NCBI GenBank assembly: GCA_026418075.1
Contig: JAOACA010000007.1
Location: 1-46,551, forward strand
DNA from: Candidatus Bipolaricaulota bacterium
Lineage (GTDB): Bacteria; Bipolaricaulota; Bipolaricaulia; Bipolaricaulales; Bipolaricaulaceae
Length of the DNA stretch: 46,551 nucleotides
Reading direction: 5' to 3'
The notes beneath the pieces were generated by a model, which did no database searches, was not told the DNA's origin, and saw nothing but the letters and a program-made list of their open reading frames with translations. Made by a program: the position numbers and the translations under genes. This document shows positions 15,671 to 23,477 of this stretch, one piece after another (position 1 is the first letter of the stretch; every line of letters starts with the position of its first letter).

Positions 15671-16436
15671 GGCCCCTCACCCCCGGGAGGGAAAACCCGA
15701 CCGACAGGGCCCGCGTGGGGCAGCTGGGGACGCACTCCCCGCACTTGATGCAGTCGGGGGCGTTGATCTCCCGGTGGGGGACGATCCCCATCGGGCAGGC
15801 CTTGGCGCAGGTCCCGCACGCCGTGCACCCCTCCCCCAGCTTCAGCCCAAAGGCGCTCACCCGGTTGAACAGGGACAGGAGCCCCCCCATCGGACAGAGG
15901 TACCGGCACCAGAACCGGGAGACGAGGGCCATCCCGAGGAGGACCGCCCCCAGGGTCGCCATGTGGAGGAGGAACGGGGCGTTCACCTGCGCCACCCCAA
16001 GCCCAAGGTACGGAAGCGAAGCGGTGAGGGACGCCGCCGGGCACAGCTTGCAGAACCAGGTGTCAGCCAGCCGCCACGCCGCGAGCACTGTCCCCCCCAG
16101 GACGAGGAGCTTCACGGGGGAGAGGGTCCGAACGAAGCGGACCTTGCGGAACGCGAGGAGATCGTTCACCGTCCCAAACGGGCAGAACCACCCGCACCAC
16201 CCCCGCCCAAGGGCGAGGCCATAGAGGGCGACCGCGCCCAGGAAGTAGAAGGGGAGCGTTCCGGAGATCACGAGGTTTTGGAGGAGGCCGATCGGGCAGA
16301 CGGTGATCGAGAGCGGACAGGCGTAGCAGTGGAGCCCGGGGAAGAGGAGGTGGGTCATCCCGATCCCGGTGATCCCGAAGATCCCGAGGAGGACCCCCAG
16401 GCCCTGGGTCCCCCGGCGGAGGGCCCGGAGCTTCAC
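15609..16436 (-). CDS. Membrane 4Fe-4S protein, NapH/NosR-like
   Basis: The 275-residue protein has several membrane helices and Cys motifs: CYACPLSITVCP (about 36-47), GWCGWFCPFG (about 80-89), FCKLCP, FWCRYLCPMG and two ferredoxin clusters, CTACGTCAKACP and CIKCGECVPSCP, at about 206-245. The family passes electrons between quinones or cytosolic carriers and periplasmic partners. The GTG at 16436 overlaps the stop of the double-thioredoxin gene (GTGA), so a joint electron-transfer role is likely. The last about 20 residues overlap the uppP start and are Arg/Pro-rich, possibly non-functional. An upstream-extended frame runs through the neighbouring gene and is rejected. Confidence 0.85.
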   Translation of the reverse strand: MKLRALRRGTQGLGVLLGIFGITGIGMTHLLFPGLHCYACPLSITVCPIGLLQNLVISGTLPFYFLGAVALYGLALGRGWCGWFCPFGTVNDLLAFRKVRFVRTLSPVKLLVLGGTVLAAWRLADTWFCKLCPAASLTASLPYLGLGVAQVNAPFLLHMATLGAVLLGMALVSRFWCRYLCPMGGLLSLFNRVSAFGLKLGEGCTACGTCAKACPMGIVPHREINAPDCIKCGECVPSCPTRALSVGFSLPGVRGRDPVRPARARPGAHGVPPRQ

Positions 16437-18505
16437 CGGCCCTCCCCCAGGGCGGCCAGGAGCCGGGCGGCGAGGTCGGTTGTGCCAAACAGGACCCGAC
16501 CGGTGGGGACGACGAGGAGGGCGGGGACAACCACCTTCCCCGAGCGGACGACGCCGGCCCCCTCCGCCCGGGCCCGATCGGACTCCGCATCCACGACCTC
16601 GTAGGTGATCGTGGGGCTCAGCCGCGCCGCCTCGGCCACGAGGGCCTTGGCGTAGGGACACGACTTGCACCAGCTCGTGGTGAACACCACGAGGTGGACC
16701 GGTCCGGGGAGGGCCTGGAGGGCGGCGCGCTGGGCCGGGGTGAACGTGGGAGCTTCCGCCCGGACCTCCTCGATCCCCACGCAGGACGTGCACAGGGAAG
16801 ACGCGATCCGCCACGCCTGTACGCCCTGCCCCCGCAGGAGCCCCACGGCGAGGGCCCCCCCGGCCAGGGCGAGGAGGAGGACCGCCATCCCGAGGAGGGC
16901 CCGGCCGCGGAGGAGAGCCACCACAACGAGCCCGGCTCCCAGGGCCACGAGGATCCACCACGTCGGGATCCCCGCCGCCGGTTTCCCCTCCCCAAGGGCG
17001 AGGGCCAGAGGGGCCTCGTCCTGGATCTGGAAGCAGGAGTCGCCGATGCAGTAGTGGTAGACGAGGGCCACCCGCGCCCGCTGGATCCCCGTCGCGGTGG
17101 GGGGAAGCTCCACCAGGATCTCCAACTCGCGCTCCCCAAACGGGGGGAGCGTGGGGAGCTCGACCCCCGACGTCTTCGCCCCCGCGGGAAGCCCGGTGAG
17201 GGCGACGCGGACCTCCTCCGCCTCGTAGGGGGAGGTGTTGACGAGGCGGACGGGCACCGTGCCCTTTCCCCCGGGGGGAAGGCCGACCTCGGGGGGGACG
17301 GCGAGCTCGAGGATCGGGCGGGGCGGGCCGGCTGGGAGGGAGATGGGTTCGGGGGCCTTCGCCGAGGGGGCGGAGGGAACCCGGAGGAGCTCCGCCACCC
17401 GCTCCGCGAGCTCCGCCCCGCGGAGGTCCCGGTAGCGGATGATCCCGTTCCGATCGAGGAGGTACGTGGTGGGGATCTGGTACACCCGGTAGACCTGGGC
17501 GAGGGGGTTGTCCCACGTCTTCCCGGTGAACGCCACCGGCCACTGGATCCTCCGGTCGGTGATCACGGCCCGGAGGTCCCGCTCGCTCGTGTCGAGGCTC
17601 ACCCCGACGATCTCGAACCCCTGGTCGCGGTGGGCGGCGTAGAGCTCGAGGAGCTTGGGGAGCTCCTCCATGCACGGCCCGCACCAGGTGGCCCAGAAGT
17701 CGAGGAGGACCACCTTCCCCCGAAGGTCGGCGAGGGAAACGGACCGGCCGTCGGGGAACGTGGCGAACTGGAGGTCGGGGGCCGGGGAGCCCGGGATCAG
17801 GGGCGGCTTCGGGGGGACGTACCCCGTCGGGGCCAGCTTCACCGCGGCCCCCGCCGGGTCCACGCCCGACACCCGGAAGCTCCTCTCCCCCACGGTGAAC
17901 GGCTCCGCGAGGGAGAACCGCTCGTGGCCGTCGGGGTCGCCGTGGATGATCCCATCCCCGTCCACGTCGGCGGCGTAGAAGTCGCCCTTGGACCCGTAGG
18001 TCCCGTCGAGGTCGCCGTCCACAAGGATGAAGGGGACCCGCTTCCCCTCCACGGAGAGCTCCCCCCACCGGGGGGCTCCGCCGAGGAGGTAGACGTAGCC
18101 CCGCCCCTCTGGCCAGACCACCCCGAGGGGGTAGTCCCCTCCCGCCCCCGTCCGGAGGGTCGTCTGCCACTCGAGGTACCCCGCTCCCCGGGAGGAGGTG
18201 AGCCGCTCCGCGGGGACGATCCGCCGGTCGCGGTCTGCGTCGATCCAGAGGTGCGCCTCCCCGTCCCCGGTCACCCCGAGGAGGAGGGCGTACCGGGCCG
18301 TGCCCAGGCCGAGCTCCCCCCACTGGGCGAGGAGGAGGGTTGGGCCCTCGAACTTGACCTCTTGGGTTGGGGTCGCCCGGAGGCGGAGGGGGACCATCGC
18401 CTGGGCCCAGTCCCCCAGGGCGTCGGTTGGGACAGGGGACAGCGCCACCTCCTGGCCTGCAGCGAACGTCGCCCAAAAGAGCAGGAGCAGCAGCGCCCTC
18501 TTCAT
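16433..18505 (-). CDS. Exported double-thioredoxin membrane protein (TlpA domain plus C-terminal thioredoxin)
   Basis: The 690-residue protein starts MKRALLLLLFWATFAAG, a signal peptide; the ATG at 18505 overlaps the gltX stop (ATGA). The first about 240 residues are beta-rich with Asp-rich calcium-loop-like motifs (IDADRDRRIVPAE, DVDGDGIIHGDPDG). A TlpA/ResA-type thioredoxin follows at about 255-390 with FWATWCGPCMEEL. A beta domain with CARDB-like character (VRLVNTSPYEAEEVRVALTG) leads to two membrane helices near 545-590. A second thioredoxin-like domain follows, with an extra LCTSCVG pair and the active site TTSWCKSCPY. With two helices, both redox domains should face outside. It likely reduces or forms disulfides, perhaps fed by the adjacent Fe-S protein. 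Confidence 0.85.
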   Translation of the reverse strand: MKRALLLLLFWATFAAGQEVALSPVPTDALGDWAQAMVPLRLRATPTQEVKFEGPTLLLAQWGELGLGTARYALLLGVTGDGEAHLWIDADRDRRIVPAERLTSSRGAGYLEWQTTLRTGAGGDYPLGVVWPEGRGYVYLLGGAPRWGELSVEGKRVPFILVDGDLDGTYGSKGDFYAADVDGDGIIHGDPDGHERFSLAEPFTVGERSFRVSGVDPAGAAVKLAPTGYVPPKPPLIPGSPAPDLQFATFPDGRSVSLADLRGKVVLLDFWATWCGPCMEELPKLLELYAAHRDQGFEIVGVSLDTSERDLRAVITDRRIQWPVAFTGKTWDNPLAQVYRVYQIPTTYLLDRNGIIRYRDLRGAELAERVAELLRVPSAPSAKAPEPISLPAGPPRPILELAVPPEVGLPPGGKGTVPVRLVNTSPYEAEEVRVALTGLPAGAKTSGVELPTLPPFGERELEILVELPPTATGIQRARVALVYHYCIGDSCFQIQDEAPLALALGEGKPAAGIPTWWILVALGAGLVVVALLRGRALLGMAVLLLALAGGALAVGLLRGQGVQAWRIASSLCTSCVGIEEVRAEAPTFTPAQRAALQALPGPVHLVVFTTSWCKSCPYAKALVAEAARLSPTITYEVVDAESDRARAEGAGVVRSGKVVVPALLVVPTGRVLFGTTDLAARLLAALGEGR

Positions 18506-19809
18506 CGGAGCCCCTTGACCCACGCAGCGGCCGCCCGGAGGCGGTCCGCCACCACCTCCGGCCCGATCACCGCGAGGAGGTCGTAGAGCCCCGGTCCGAC
18601 CCGGGACCCGCTCACCGCCATCCGCACCGCCGGGGCGAGGGCCTTGATCGGGATCCCGAGCTCCTCCGCGGCCCCCTTGAGGAGGGCCTCGAACCCGGCC
18701 GGGGACGGATCCGGGAGCGCGGAGACCCGGGGGGCGAGGAGCGCAAGCGCCGGGCCCACCGCGGGGGTGAGGACCTCCGTTGCCTCAGGGGGGAGGGGGA
18801 TCGGCCCGGGGAGGTAGGGCCGCGCCCGCTCCGCCATCTCGACGAGGGTCTTCCCCCGCTCCCGGAGGAGGACCGCCGCCCGGGCGAGCCTTTCCCGCCC
18901 CACCGCCTCCACCGCCCCCCGGTCCGCGACCCCCAGGGCCACGATCCGCTCCCCGAGGAGGTCCGCCAGGCGTAGGGGGTCCGTCCGGCGGAGCCACTCG
19001 TGGTTGAGCCAGAGGAGTTTCGCGTCGTCGAACACCGCGGCCGAGGTGTTGACCCCGGGGAGGTCGAACAGGGCCACGAGCTCTTCCCGGGAGAACACCT
19101 CCTGGTCCCCGTGGGACCATCCCAGGCGGGCGAGGAAGTTCACCAGGGCTTCGGGGAGGATCCCCCGCCGGTCGTAGTCGAGGACCGAGCCGGCCCCGTG
19201 GCGCTTGGAGAGCTTGGACCGATCCGGCCCGAGGATCAGGGGGACGTGGGCAAACAGGGGCGGCTCCCAGCCCAGGGCCCGGTAGAGGAGGAGCTGTTTG
19301 GGGGTGTTGTTGAGGTGCTCGGCCCCCCGGATCACGTGGGTGATCCCCATGTCGTGGTCGTCCACCACGCAGGCGAAGTTGTAGACGGGGGTCCCATCCG
19401 AGCGAAGGATGACGAAGTCCTTGAGCTCGGAGTGCTGGACGGTGACCGGGCCGGCAAGGAGGTCGTGGACCGTGGTCGCCCCGTCCTTCGGGACCCGGAA
19501 CCACAGCGCCCCCTCCTCCACGTAAGCCGCGCCCGTCCGTCGGAGCTCCTCCCCCACCTCCCGGTGGCGGTCGAACCGGTCCGTCTGGCGGTACACCTCG
19601 TCCCAGTCCAATCCCAGCCACCGCAGGGAGGCGAAGATTTGCTCGATCGCTTCCTCCGTGGAGCGGGTGCGGTCGGTGTCCTCGATCCGGAGGATGAACG
19701 TGCCCCCGTGGTGGCGGGCGAAGAGCCAGTTGAACAGGGCCGTCCGGCAGCCCCCCACGTGGAGGTAGCCGGTGGGGCTGGGCGCGAACCGAACGCGAAC
19801 GGGAGCCAT
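18502..19809 (-). CDS. gltX: Glutamyl-tRNA synthetase
   Basis: The 435-residue class I synthetase begins MAPVRVRFAPSPTGYLHVGG, where YLHVG is the HIGH motif; ILRIEDTDRTR and the GAEHLNNTPKQ region are typical, and SKLSKRHG (about 230-237) is the KMSKS loop. It charges tRNA(Glu), or both tRNA(Glu) and tRNA(Gln) in organisms with the amidotransferase route. It is slightly shorter than the usual about 470 residues, mainly in the C-terminal anticodon-binding part. The ATG at 19809 fits the family start and lies 8 nt behind TAGAAT, suggesting a leaderless mRNA. Confidence 0.95.
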   Translation of the reverse strand: MAPVRVRFAPSPTGYLHVGGCRTALFNWLFARHHGGTFILRIEDTDRTRSTEEAIEQIFASLRWLGLDWDEVYRQTDRFDRHREVGEELRRTGAAYVEEGALWFRVPKDGATTVHDLLAGPVTVQHSELKDFVILRSDGTPVYNFACVVDDHDMGITHVIRGAEHLNNTPKQLLLYRALGWEPPLFAHVPLILGPDRSKLSKRHGAGSVLDYDRRGILPEALVNFLARLGWSHGDQEVFSREELVALFDLPGVNTSAAVFDDAKLLWLNHEWLRRTDPLRLADLLGERIVALGVADRGAVEAVGRERLARAAVLLRERGKTLVEMAERARPYLPGPIPLPPEATEVLTPAVGPALALLAPRVSALPDPSPAGFEALLKGAAEELGIPIKALAPAVRMAVSGSRVGPGLYDLLAVIGPEVVADRLRAAAAWVKGLR

Positions 19810-19817
19810 GACGGCGG

Positions 19818-19847
19818 ATTCTACCCGGCGCCCCATGGAGAGCCCAA
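19818..19847 (-). promoter_or_regulatory. gltX promoter, leaderless type
   Basis: On the minus strand TAGAAT (19818-19823) is preceded, after 18 nt, by TTGGGC (19842-19847). The predicted start of transcription falls at or next to the ATG at 19809, and there is no Shine-Dalgarno. Confidence 0.5.
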
Positions 19848-19853
19848 GGACCT

Positions 19854-19882
19854 TTGCCCGAGGGTCGGTGGGCGGCTACCAT
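19854..19882 (+). promoter_or_regulatory. Promoter of the RAM-argF operon
   Basis: TTGCCC (19854-19859) and TACCAT (19877-19882) are 17 nt apart. The first ATG (19910) is 27 nt behind the -10 box and has a Shine-Dalgarno (GAAGGAGG). The -35 region lies back to back with the gltX promoter. Confidence 0.5.
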
Positions 19883-19909
19883 CGCCCCTGAGCGAAGGAG
19901 GCCCATCCC

Positions 19910-20170
19910 ATGCCAGTAGGAGCATACGTACTCGTCCGGTGCCGCGGGGCCAGCGAGGGCAAGATCGCCGAGATCATCCGCCAAAAGCCCCACGTCAAAC
20001 GCGTGGACACCGTGTTCGGCGACTACGACATCATCGCGTACCTGGAGTTCGAGGCCCTCCCCACGAACTTCTCCATCGCCGAGCTCCACCACATCGTGAC
20101 CGAGGAGATCCGGAAGGTGGAGGGCGTCTCCTCGACAAGCACCCACATCGTGACGAAGAACTACCCGTAG
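19910..20170 (+). CDS. Stand-alone Lrp/AsnC ligand-binding (RAM) domain protein
   Basis: The 86-residue protein is a complete RAM (AsnC_trans_reg) domain with no DNA-binding part: MPVGAYVLVRCRGASEGKI, VDTVFGDYDIIAYLEF (about 33-48) and IRKVEGVSSTSTHIV at the end, the classic G-DYDI and VSST-T features. RAM domains bind amino acids and assemble into dimers to octamers. It is 8 nt upstream of argF, so sensing arginine-pathway amino acids or modulating another Lrp protein is a reasonable inference. The start has a strong ribosome-binding site. Confidence 0.88.
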   Translation: MPVGAYVLVRCRGASEGKIAEIIRQKPHVKRVDTVFGDYDIIAYLEFEALPTNFSIAELHHIVTEEIRKVEGVSSTSTHIVTKNYP

Positions 20171-20178
20171 GGGAAGCG

Positions 20179-21087
20179 ATGAAGCGGGATTTTGTCACCG
20201 TCGGGGACTGGAGCGCCCCCGAGCTCCGGGAGGCGCTGGCGCTTGCCGCCCACCTCAAGCGGGAGCACCGGGCCGGGATCTCCCACGAGCACGTCCTCCG
20301 GGGGAAGACCCTGGCGATGATCTTCCAGAAGCCGTCCCTCCGGACCCGGGTCTCGTTCGAGGTCGGGATGACCCAGCTCGGGGGCCATGCCCTGTACCTG
20401 GGGCCCGAGGACATCAAGCTTGGGAAGCGGGAGACGACCGAGGACATCGCCCTCAACCTTTCCCGGTACGTTGATGGGATCATGGCCCGGGTGTTCGGGC
20501 ACGAGATCGTGGAGGAGCTCGCCCGCTACGCGACCGTCCCGGTGATCAACGGACTCTCCGACCTCCACCACCCCTGCCAGGCCCTGGGGGACATGCTCAC
20601 GATCCTCGAGAAGCGGGGGGAGCTCCGGGGGACCGATCTTGTCTTCATCGGGGACGGGAACAACGTCGCCCACTCCCTGATCGAGGCCTCGGCGAAGCTC
20701 GGGGTGCGGTTCCGGATCGCCTGCCCGGAGGGGCACGAGCCGAACGCGGAGATCGTCGCGCGGGCCCGGGCCGAGGGGGGCGAGGTGGAGGTCCTCCACG
20801 ACCCATGGGAGGCAGCGCGGGGGGCCGACGTCCTCTACACCGACGTCTGGGCGAGCATGGGCCAGGAAGGGGAGGCCGAGGCCCGTCGGAAGAGGTTCCA
20901 GGGGTTCACGGTGGACGTCCCTCTCGTCGAGCGGGCAAACCCGGGCTGCCTCGTCATGCACTGCCTCCCCGCCCACTACGGGGAGGAGATCACCTACGAG
21001 GCGTCGCGGCTCCCGAACTCAGTCCTCTTTGACCAGGCCGAAAACCGGCTCCATGCCCAAAAGGCGCTCCTCGCCCTCCTCCTTTAG
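20179..21087 (+). CDS. argF: Ornithine carbamoyltransferase
   Basis: The 302-residue enzyme has the carbamoyl-phosphate motif SLRTRVSFEVGM (S-x-RTR, about 53-64), the HHPCQALGDM motif (about 132-141), DVWASMGQE typical of ornithine transcarbamylase (the SMG loop) and MHCLPAHYGEEI near 262-273. It converts ornithine and carbamoyl phosphate to citrulline in arginine synthesis, or acts in reverse in arginine breakdown. It follows the RAM gene closely. Its TAG stop overlaps the mutM stop on the other strand by 4 nt (TTAG). Confidence 0.95.
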   Translation: MKRDFVTVGDWSAPELREALALAAHLKREHRAGISHEHVLRGKTLAMIFQKPSLRTRVSFEVGMTQLGGHALYLGPEDIKLGKRETTEDIALNLSRYVDGIMARVFGHEIVEELARYATVPVINGLSDLHHPCQALGDMLTILEKRGELRGTDLVFIGDGNNVAHSLIEASAKLGVRFRIACPEGHEPNAEIVARARAEGGEVEVLHDPWEAARGADVLYTDVWASMGQEGEAEARRKRFQGFTVDVPLVERANPGCLVMHCLPAHYGEEITYEASRLPNSVLFDQAENRLHAQKALLALLL

Positions 21088-21890
21088 CGCTGACAGGCTG
21101 GGCAGTAATTGGTCCGGACCTCGTCGTAGAGGACCTCGGCAATCGCGGTCCCGCAGCTTGGGCAGGGCGAACCTCGCTTTCCGTGGACGCGGAGGAAATC
21201 CCGGATCTCCCGGTCCATGAGCTTCCCCCCCGCCTGGGCCCGGATCTCCCCGATTGCCCAGCGCAGGGTGTCCCCGATCGCCCCCCACAGGCGGTCCACC
21301 TCGTCGGGGGTCAGGGTGTGGGCGTATCGGAACGGGGAGAGCTTCGCCTGGAACAGGATCTCGTCGGCGTAGGCGTTCCCGATCCCGGCAAGGAGCGCCT
21401 GGTCCGTGAGGAGCCGCTTGAGGGGGCGCCTTCGGCCTCCGAGGGCCCGCCGGAGGGCCTCCGGGGTGAACCCCGGGTCCAGGGGCTCCGGCCCAAGCTT
21501 GGCCAGGGCCTCGACCTGGGCGAGGTCGGGAAGGACCCACGCCCCAGCAAGCTGGGGCCGCTTGCTCTCGATCAGCCGAAGCTCCGTGCCATCGGAGAGG
21601 AGGAGGCGGAGGTCCGTGTCCGTGCTGGGAGGATACGCCCCGGAACCGTGCCAGAGCCACGCCCAGCGCATGAGGTGAACGACAAGGTAGGGACCGGTGC
21701 TCAGGGGGAAGAGGAGGTACTTCCCCCGCCGGCTCACCCCCTGGAACTCGGCTCCGACCAGCTCCTGGAGGCTCCCCTCCCCGGTCCGGAGGAGGGACGG
21801 CCTCCGGAGCTCCCCCCCCCGGACCGTCCGGCCGACGATCCGGGGGGTGAGGATCTCCGCTACGACCTCAAGGTCCGGGAGCTCCGGCAC
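21084..21890 (-). CDS. mutM: Formamidopyrimidine-DNA glycosylase (Fpg/MutM)
   Basis: The 268-residue protein has the catalytic N-terminus PELPDLEVV (Pro-1 nucleophile and Glu-2 after Met removal), the beta-hairpin lysine in RRGKYLLFPL (near 56), the helix-two-turn-helix segment DQALLAGIGNAYADEILFQA (about 163-182) and a zinc finger CPSC...CPAC at the end. It removes oxidised purines such as 8-oxoguanine and cuts at the abasic site. The GTG at 21890 lies 1 nt after the stop of the cysteine-rich exported protein. The stop overlaps that of argF. Confidence 0.94.
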   Translation of the reverse strand: MPELPDLEVVAEILTPRIVGRTVRGGELRRPSLLRTGEGSLQELVGAEFQGVSRRGKYLLFPLSTGPYLVVHLMRWAWLWHGSGAYPPSTDTDLRLLLSDGTELRLIESKRPQLAGAWVLPDLAQVEALAKLGPEPLDPGFTPEALRRALGGRRRPLKRLLTDQALLAGIGNAYADEILFQAKLSPFRYAHTLTPDEVDRLWGAIGDTLRWAIGEIRAQAGGKLMDREIRDFLRVHGKRGSPCPSCGTAIAEVLYDEVRTNYCPACQR

Positions 21891-21891
21891 C

Positions 21892-22467
21892 TCACTTCCC
21901 GATCCCGAGGAAGAACAGGAACGGGAACAGGCAGCACGGGTTGCAGCAGGGGTCGCAGGCCGTGGGGCAGGTCGGCGCCCGGGAGAGCTTGAGGTACGGG
22001 TCGCAGAAGGAAATGCCGCACGGCTTGGAGAGGGGCGCGCAGAGGAGGCAGCAGTCGGCCTTCTTGGGCTCGATCTTCACGTGGATCGAGGCCGCCTTGC
22101 CCGTGGTCGCCACCGTGATCTTGTAGAACCCCGGCGCGACCTGGACCCCAGCCTGGTTCTTCTGGTCCCAGACGATCTTCGTGTCCGCGCCCACCGGGGC
22201 GGGGAAGGTGTAGGCGTACACGGCCCCGCCCCCGAACGCCTCCACGGTCCAGCCCGTGATCATCGTCGCCTGGGCGCAGGGGTTGCAGCAGAAGATCCCC
22301 CACGGGACGACGAGCTCAATTTGGATCGGCTCCCCAACCCAGAACGTCACGTAGCAGGGGGGTTCCGGAGGAGGGGGAGGGCAGCATGGGGGAGGAGGAC
22401 AGCACTGCCCCCACGCAAGCCCGCTTCCCAGCGCCACGAGTGCCAATGCCCAAAGCCTCGCCTTCAT
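21892..22467 (-). CDS. Cysteine-rich exported protein with FlgD-like Ig motif
   Basis: The 191-residue protein has a signal peptide (RLWALALVALGSGLAWG) and a mature N-terminus QCCPPPPCCPPPPPEPPC. I count 19 cysteines, many in CC or CCxxC groups (FCCNPC, DCCLLC, CDPCCNPCC), at both ends of the mature chain. The central part (WTVEAFGGGAVYAYTF, WDQKNQAGVQVAPGFYKITV) resembles the FlgD/Por-type Ig-like fold. An ATG at 22467 has a GGAGGTGG ribosome-binding site. The family is not recognised. It could be a disulfide-stabilised surface protein or bind metal. It sits directly upstream of mutM. Confidence 0.75.
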   Translation of the reverse strand: MKARLWALALVALGSGLAWGQCCPPPPCCPPPPPEPPCYVTFWVGEPIQIELVVPWGIFCCNPCAQATMITGWTVEAFGGGAVYAYTFPAPVGADTKIVWDQKNQAGVQVAPGFYKITVATTGKAASIHVKIEPKKADCCLLCAPLSKPCGISFCDPYLKLSRAPTCPTACDPCCNPCCLFPFLFFLGIGK

Positions 22468-22511
22468 ACACCACCTCCGGCGCATTGTACACCGCGCGGG
22501 GACGTTGGGTT

Positions 22512-23465
22512 TCAGGGCCGCGGCGGGGGGACGAGGTTCGGGGGCGTTCGTCCAGCGAGGACGGCCAGGACCGCGTCCGCCGCGAGGTCGGCCATCCGGC
22601 GCCGGGTCTCTTCGGTCGCCGAGCCGATGTGGGGGGTGAGGACGACGTTGGGAAGTTCCAGGAGCCCGGGGTGGACCTTCGGCTCCTCCTCGAACACGTC
22701 GAGGCCCGCCCCGCGGATCCGCCCTTCCCGGAGGGCCTGAACCAGGGCCCCCTCGTCCACCACCGGTCCCCGGGCGATGTTCACGAGGATCGCGCTCCTC
22801 TTCATGAGCCCAAGCTCCCGCTCCCCGATCATGTGCCGCGTCTCCGGGGTGAGGGGGACGCACAGGACGACGAAGTCGCTTGCGGAGAGAAGCGCGTCCA
22901 GGGGCACCCGCCGTGCCCCGAGGGCCCGCTCGGCATCGGGCTTGGGGGTGCGGGACGTGTGCAGAATTTGCATCCCAAACCCCTTCCCCCGGCGGGCCAC
23001 GGCCTGGCCGATCCGGCCAAAGCCCACGATCCCAAGGGTCTTCCCGGCGACGTCCACCCCGAGGTGGGGGGGGAGGAAGGTCCAGCCGGGGAACCCTGCC
23101 CGGCGGAGGTCGCGGTCGGCCGCGACGATCCGTCGGGCGACGGCCAGGAGGAGGGCCCACCCGAGGTCCGCGGTGGCCTCGGTGAGGACGTCGGGGGTGT
23201 TAGCCACCGCCACGCCCCGCTCGGCGGCGGCCCGGAGGTCGATGTTGTCCACCCCGACCCCGAGGTTGGCCACGACCCGGAGCCGGGGGGCCCGGGCGAG
23301 GAGCTCCACCCCCACCTTGAGGGAGAGGGGGACGATGAGGGCCTCGGCGTCGGAAAGGGCTCCTGGGGGAAGCCCCCCCTCGTGGACCTCCACGGTGTGC
23401 CCCGCCGTCCGAAGACGCTCCACCACCTCCGGAAACATCGCCGTCGCGATCAAGATCCTCGCCAT
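22512..23465 (-). CDS. D-2-hydroxyacid dehydrogenase (glyoxylate/hydroxypyruvate reductase-like)
   Basis: The 317-residue protein has the Rossmann motif GKTLGIVGFGRIGQAVARR (about 139-157), the substrate/catalytic Arg in VNIARGPVVDE, the Glu in FEEEPKVHPGL and the catalytic His in TPHIGSATEETR. The NAD-binding loop continues HTSRTPKPDAE; an Arg at the end of beta-2 suggests NADP preference. The family reduces 2-keto acids such as glyoxylate or hydroxypyruvate. It lies 12 nt behind the AEC transporter, suggesting that the transporter could move a related organic acid. Confidence 0.92.
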   Translation of the reverse strand: MARILIATAMFPEVVERLRTAGHTVEVHEGGLPPGALSDAEALIVPLSLKVGVELLARAPRLRVVANLGVGVDNIDLRAAAERGVAVANTPDVLTEATADLGWALLLAVARRIVAADRDLRRAGFPGWTFLPPHLGVDVAGKTLGIVGFGRIGQAVARRGKGFGMQILHTSRTPKPDAERALGARRVPLDALLSASDFVVLCVPLTPETRHMIGERELGLMKRSAILVNIARGPVVDEGALVQALREGRIRGAGLDVFEEEPKVHPGLLELPNVVLTPHIGSATEETRRRMADLAADAVLAVLAGRTPPNLVPPPRP

Positions 23466-23477
23466 AGCCCTTCCAGT

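Noticed and set aside
16437-18476. N-terminal extension of the 4Fe-4S membrane protein
   Set aside because: It would lie entirely within the double-thioredoxin gene in another frame; the coupled GTG at 16436 gives a normal-length family member.
22484-22489. TACAAT as a promoter for the cysteine-rich gene
   Set aside because: The -10 box looks good but no -35 box fits at 16-18 nt, so it is not listed as a feature.
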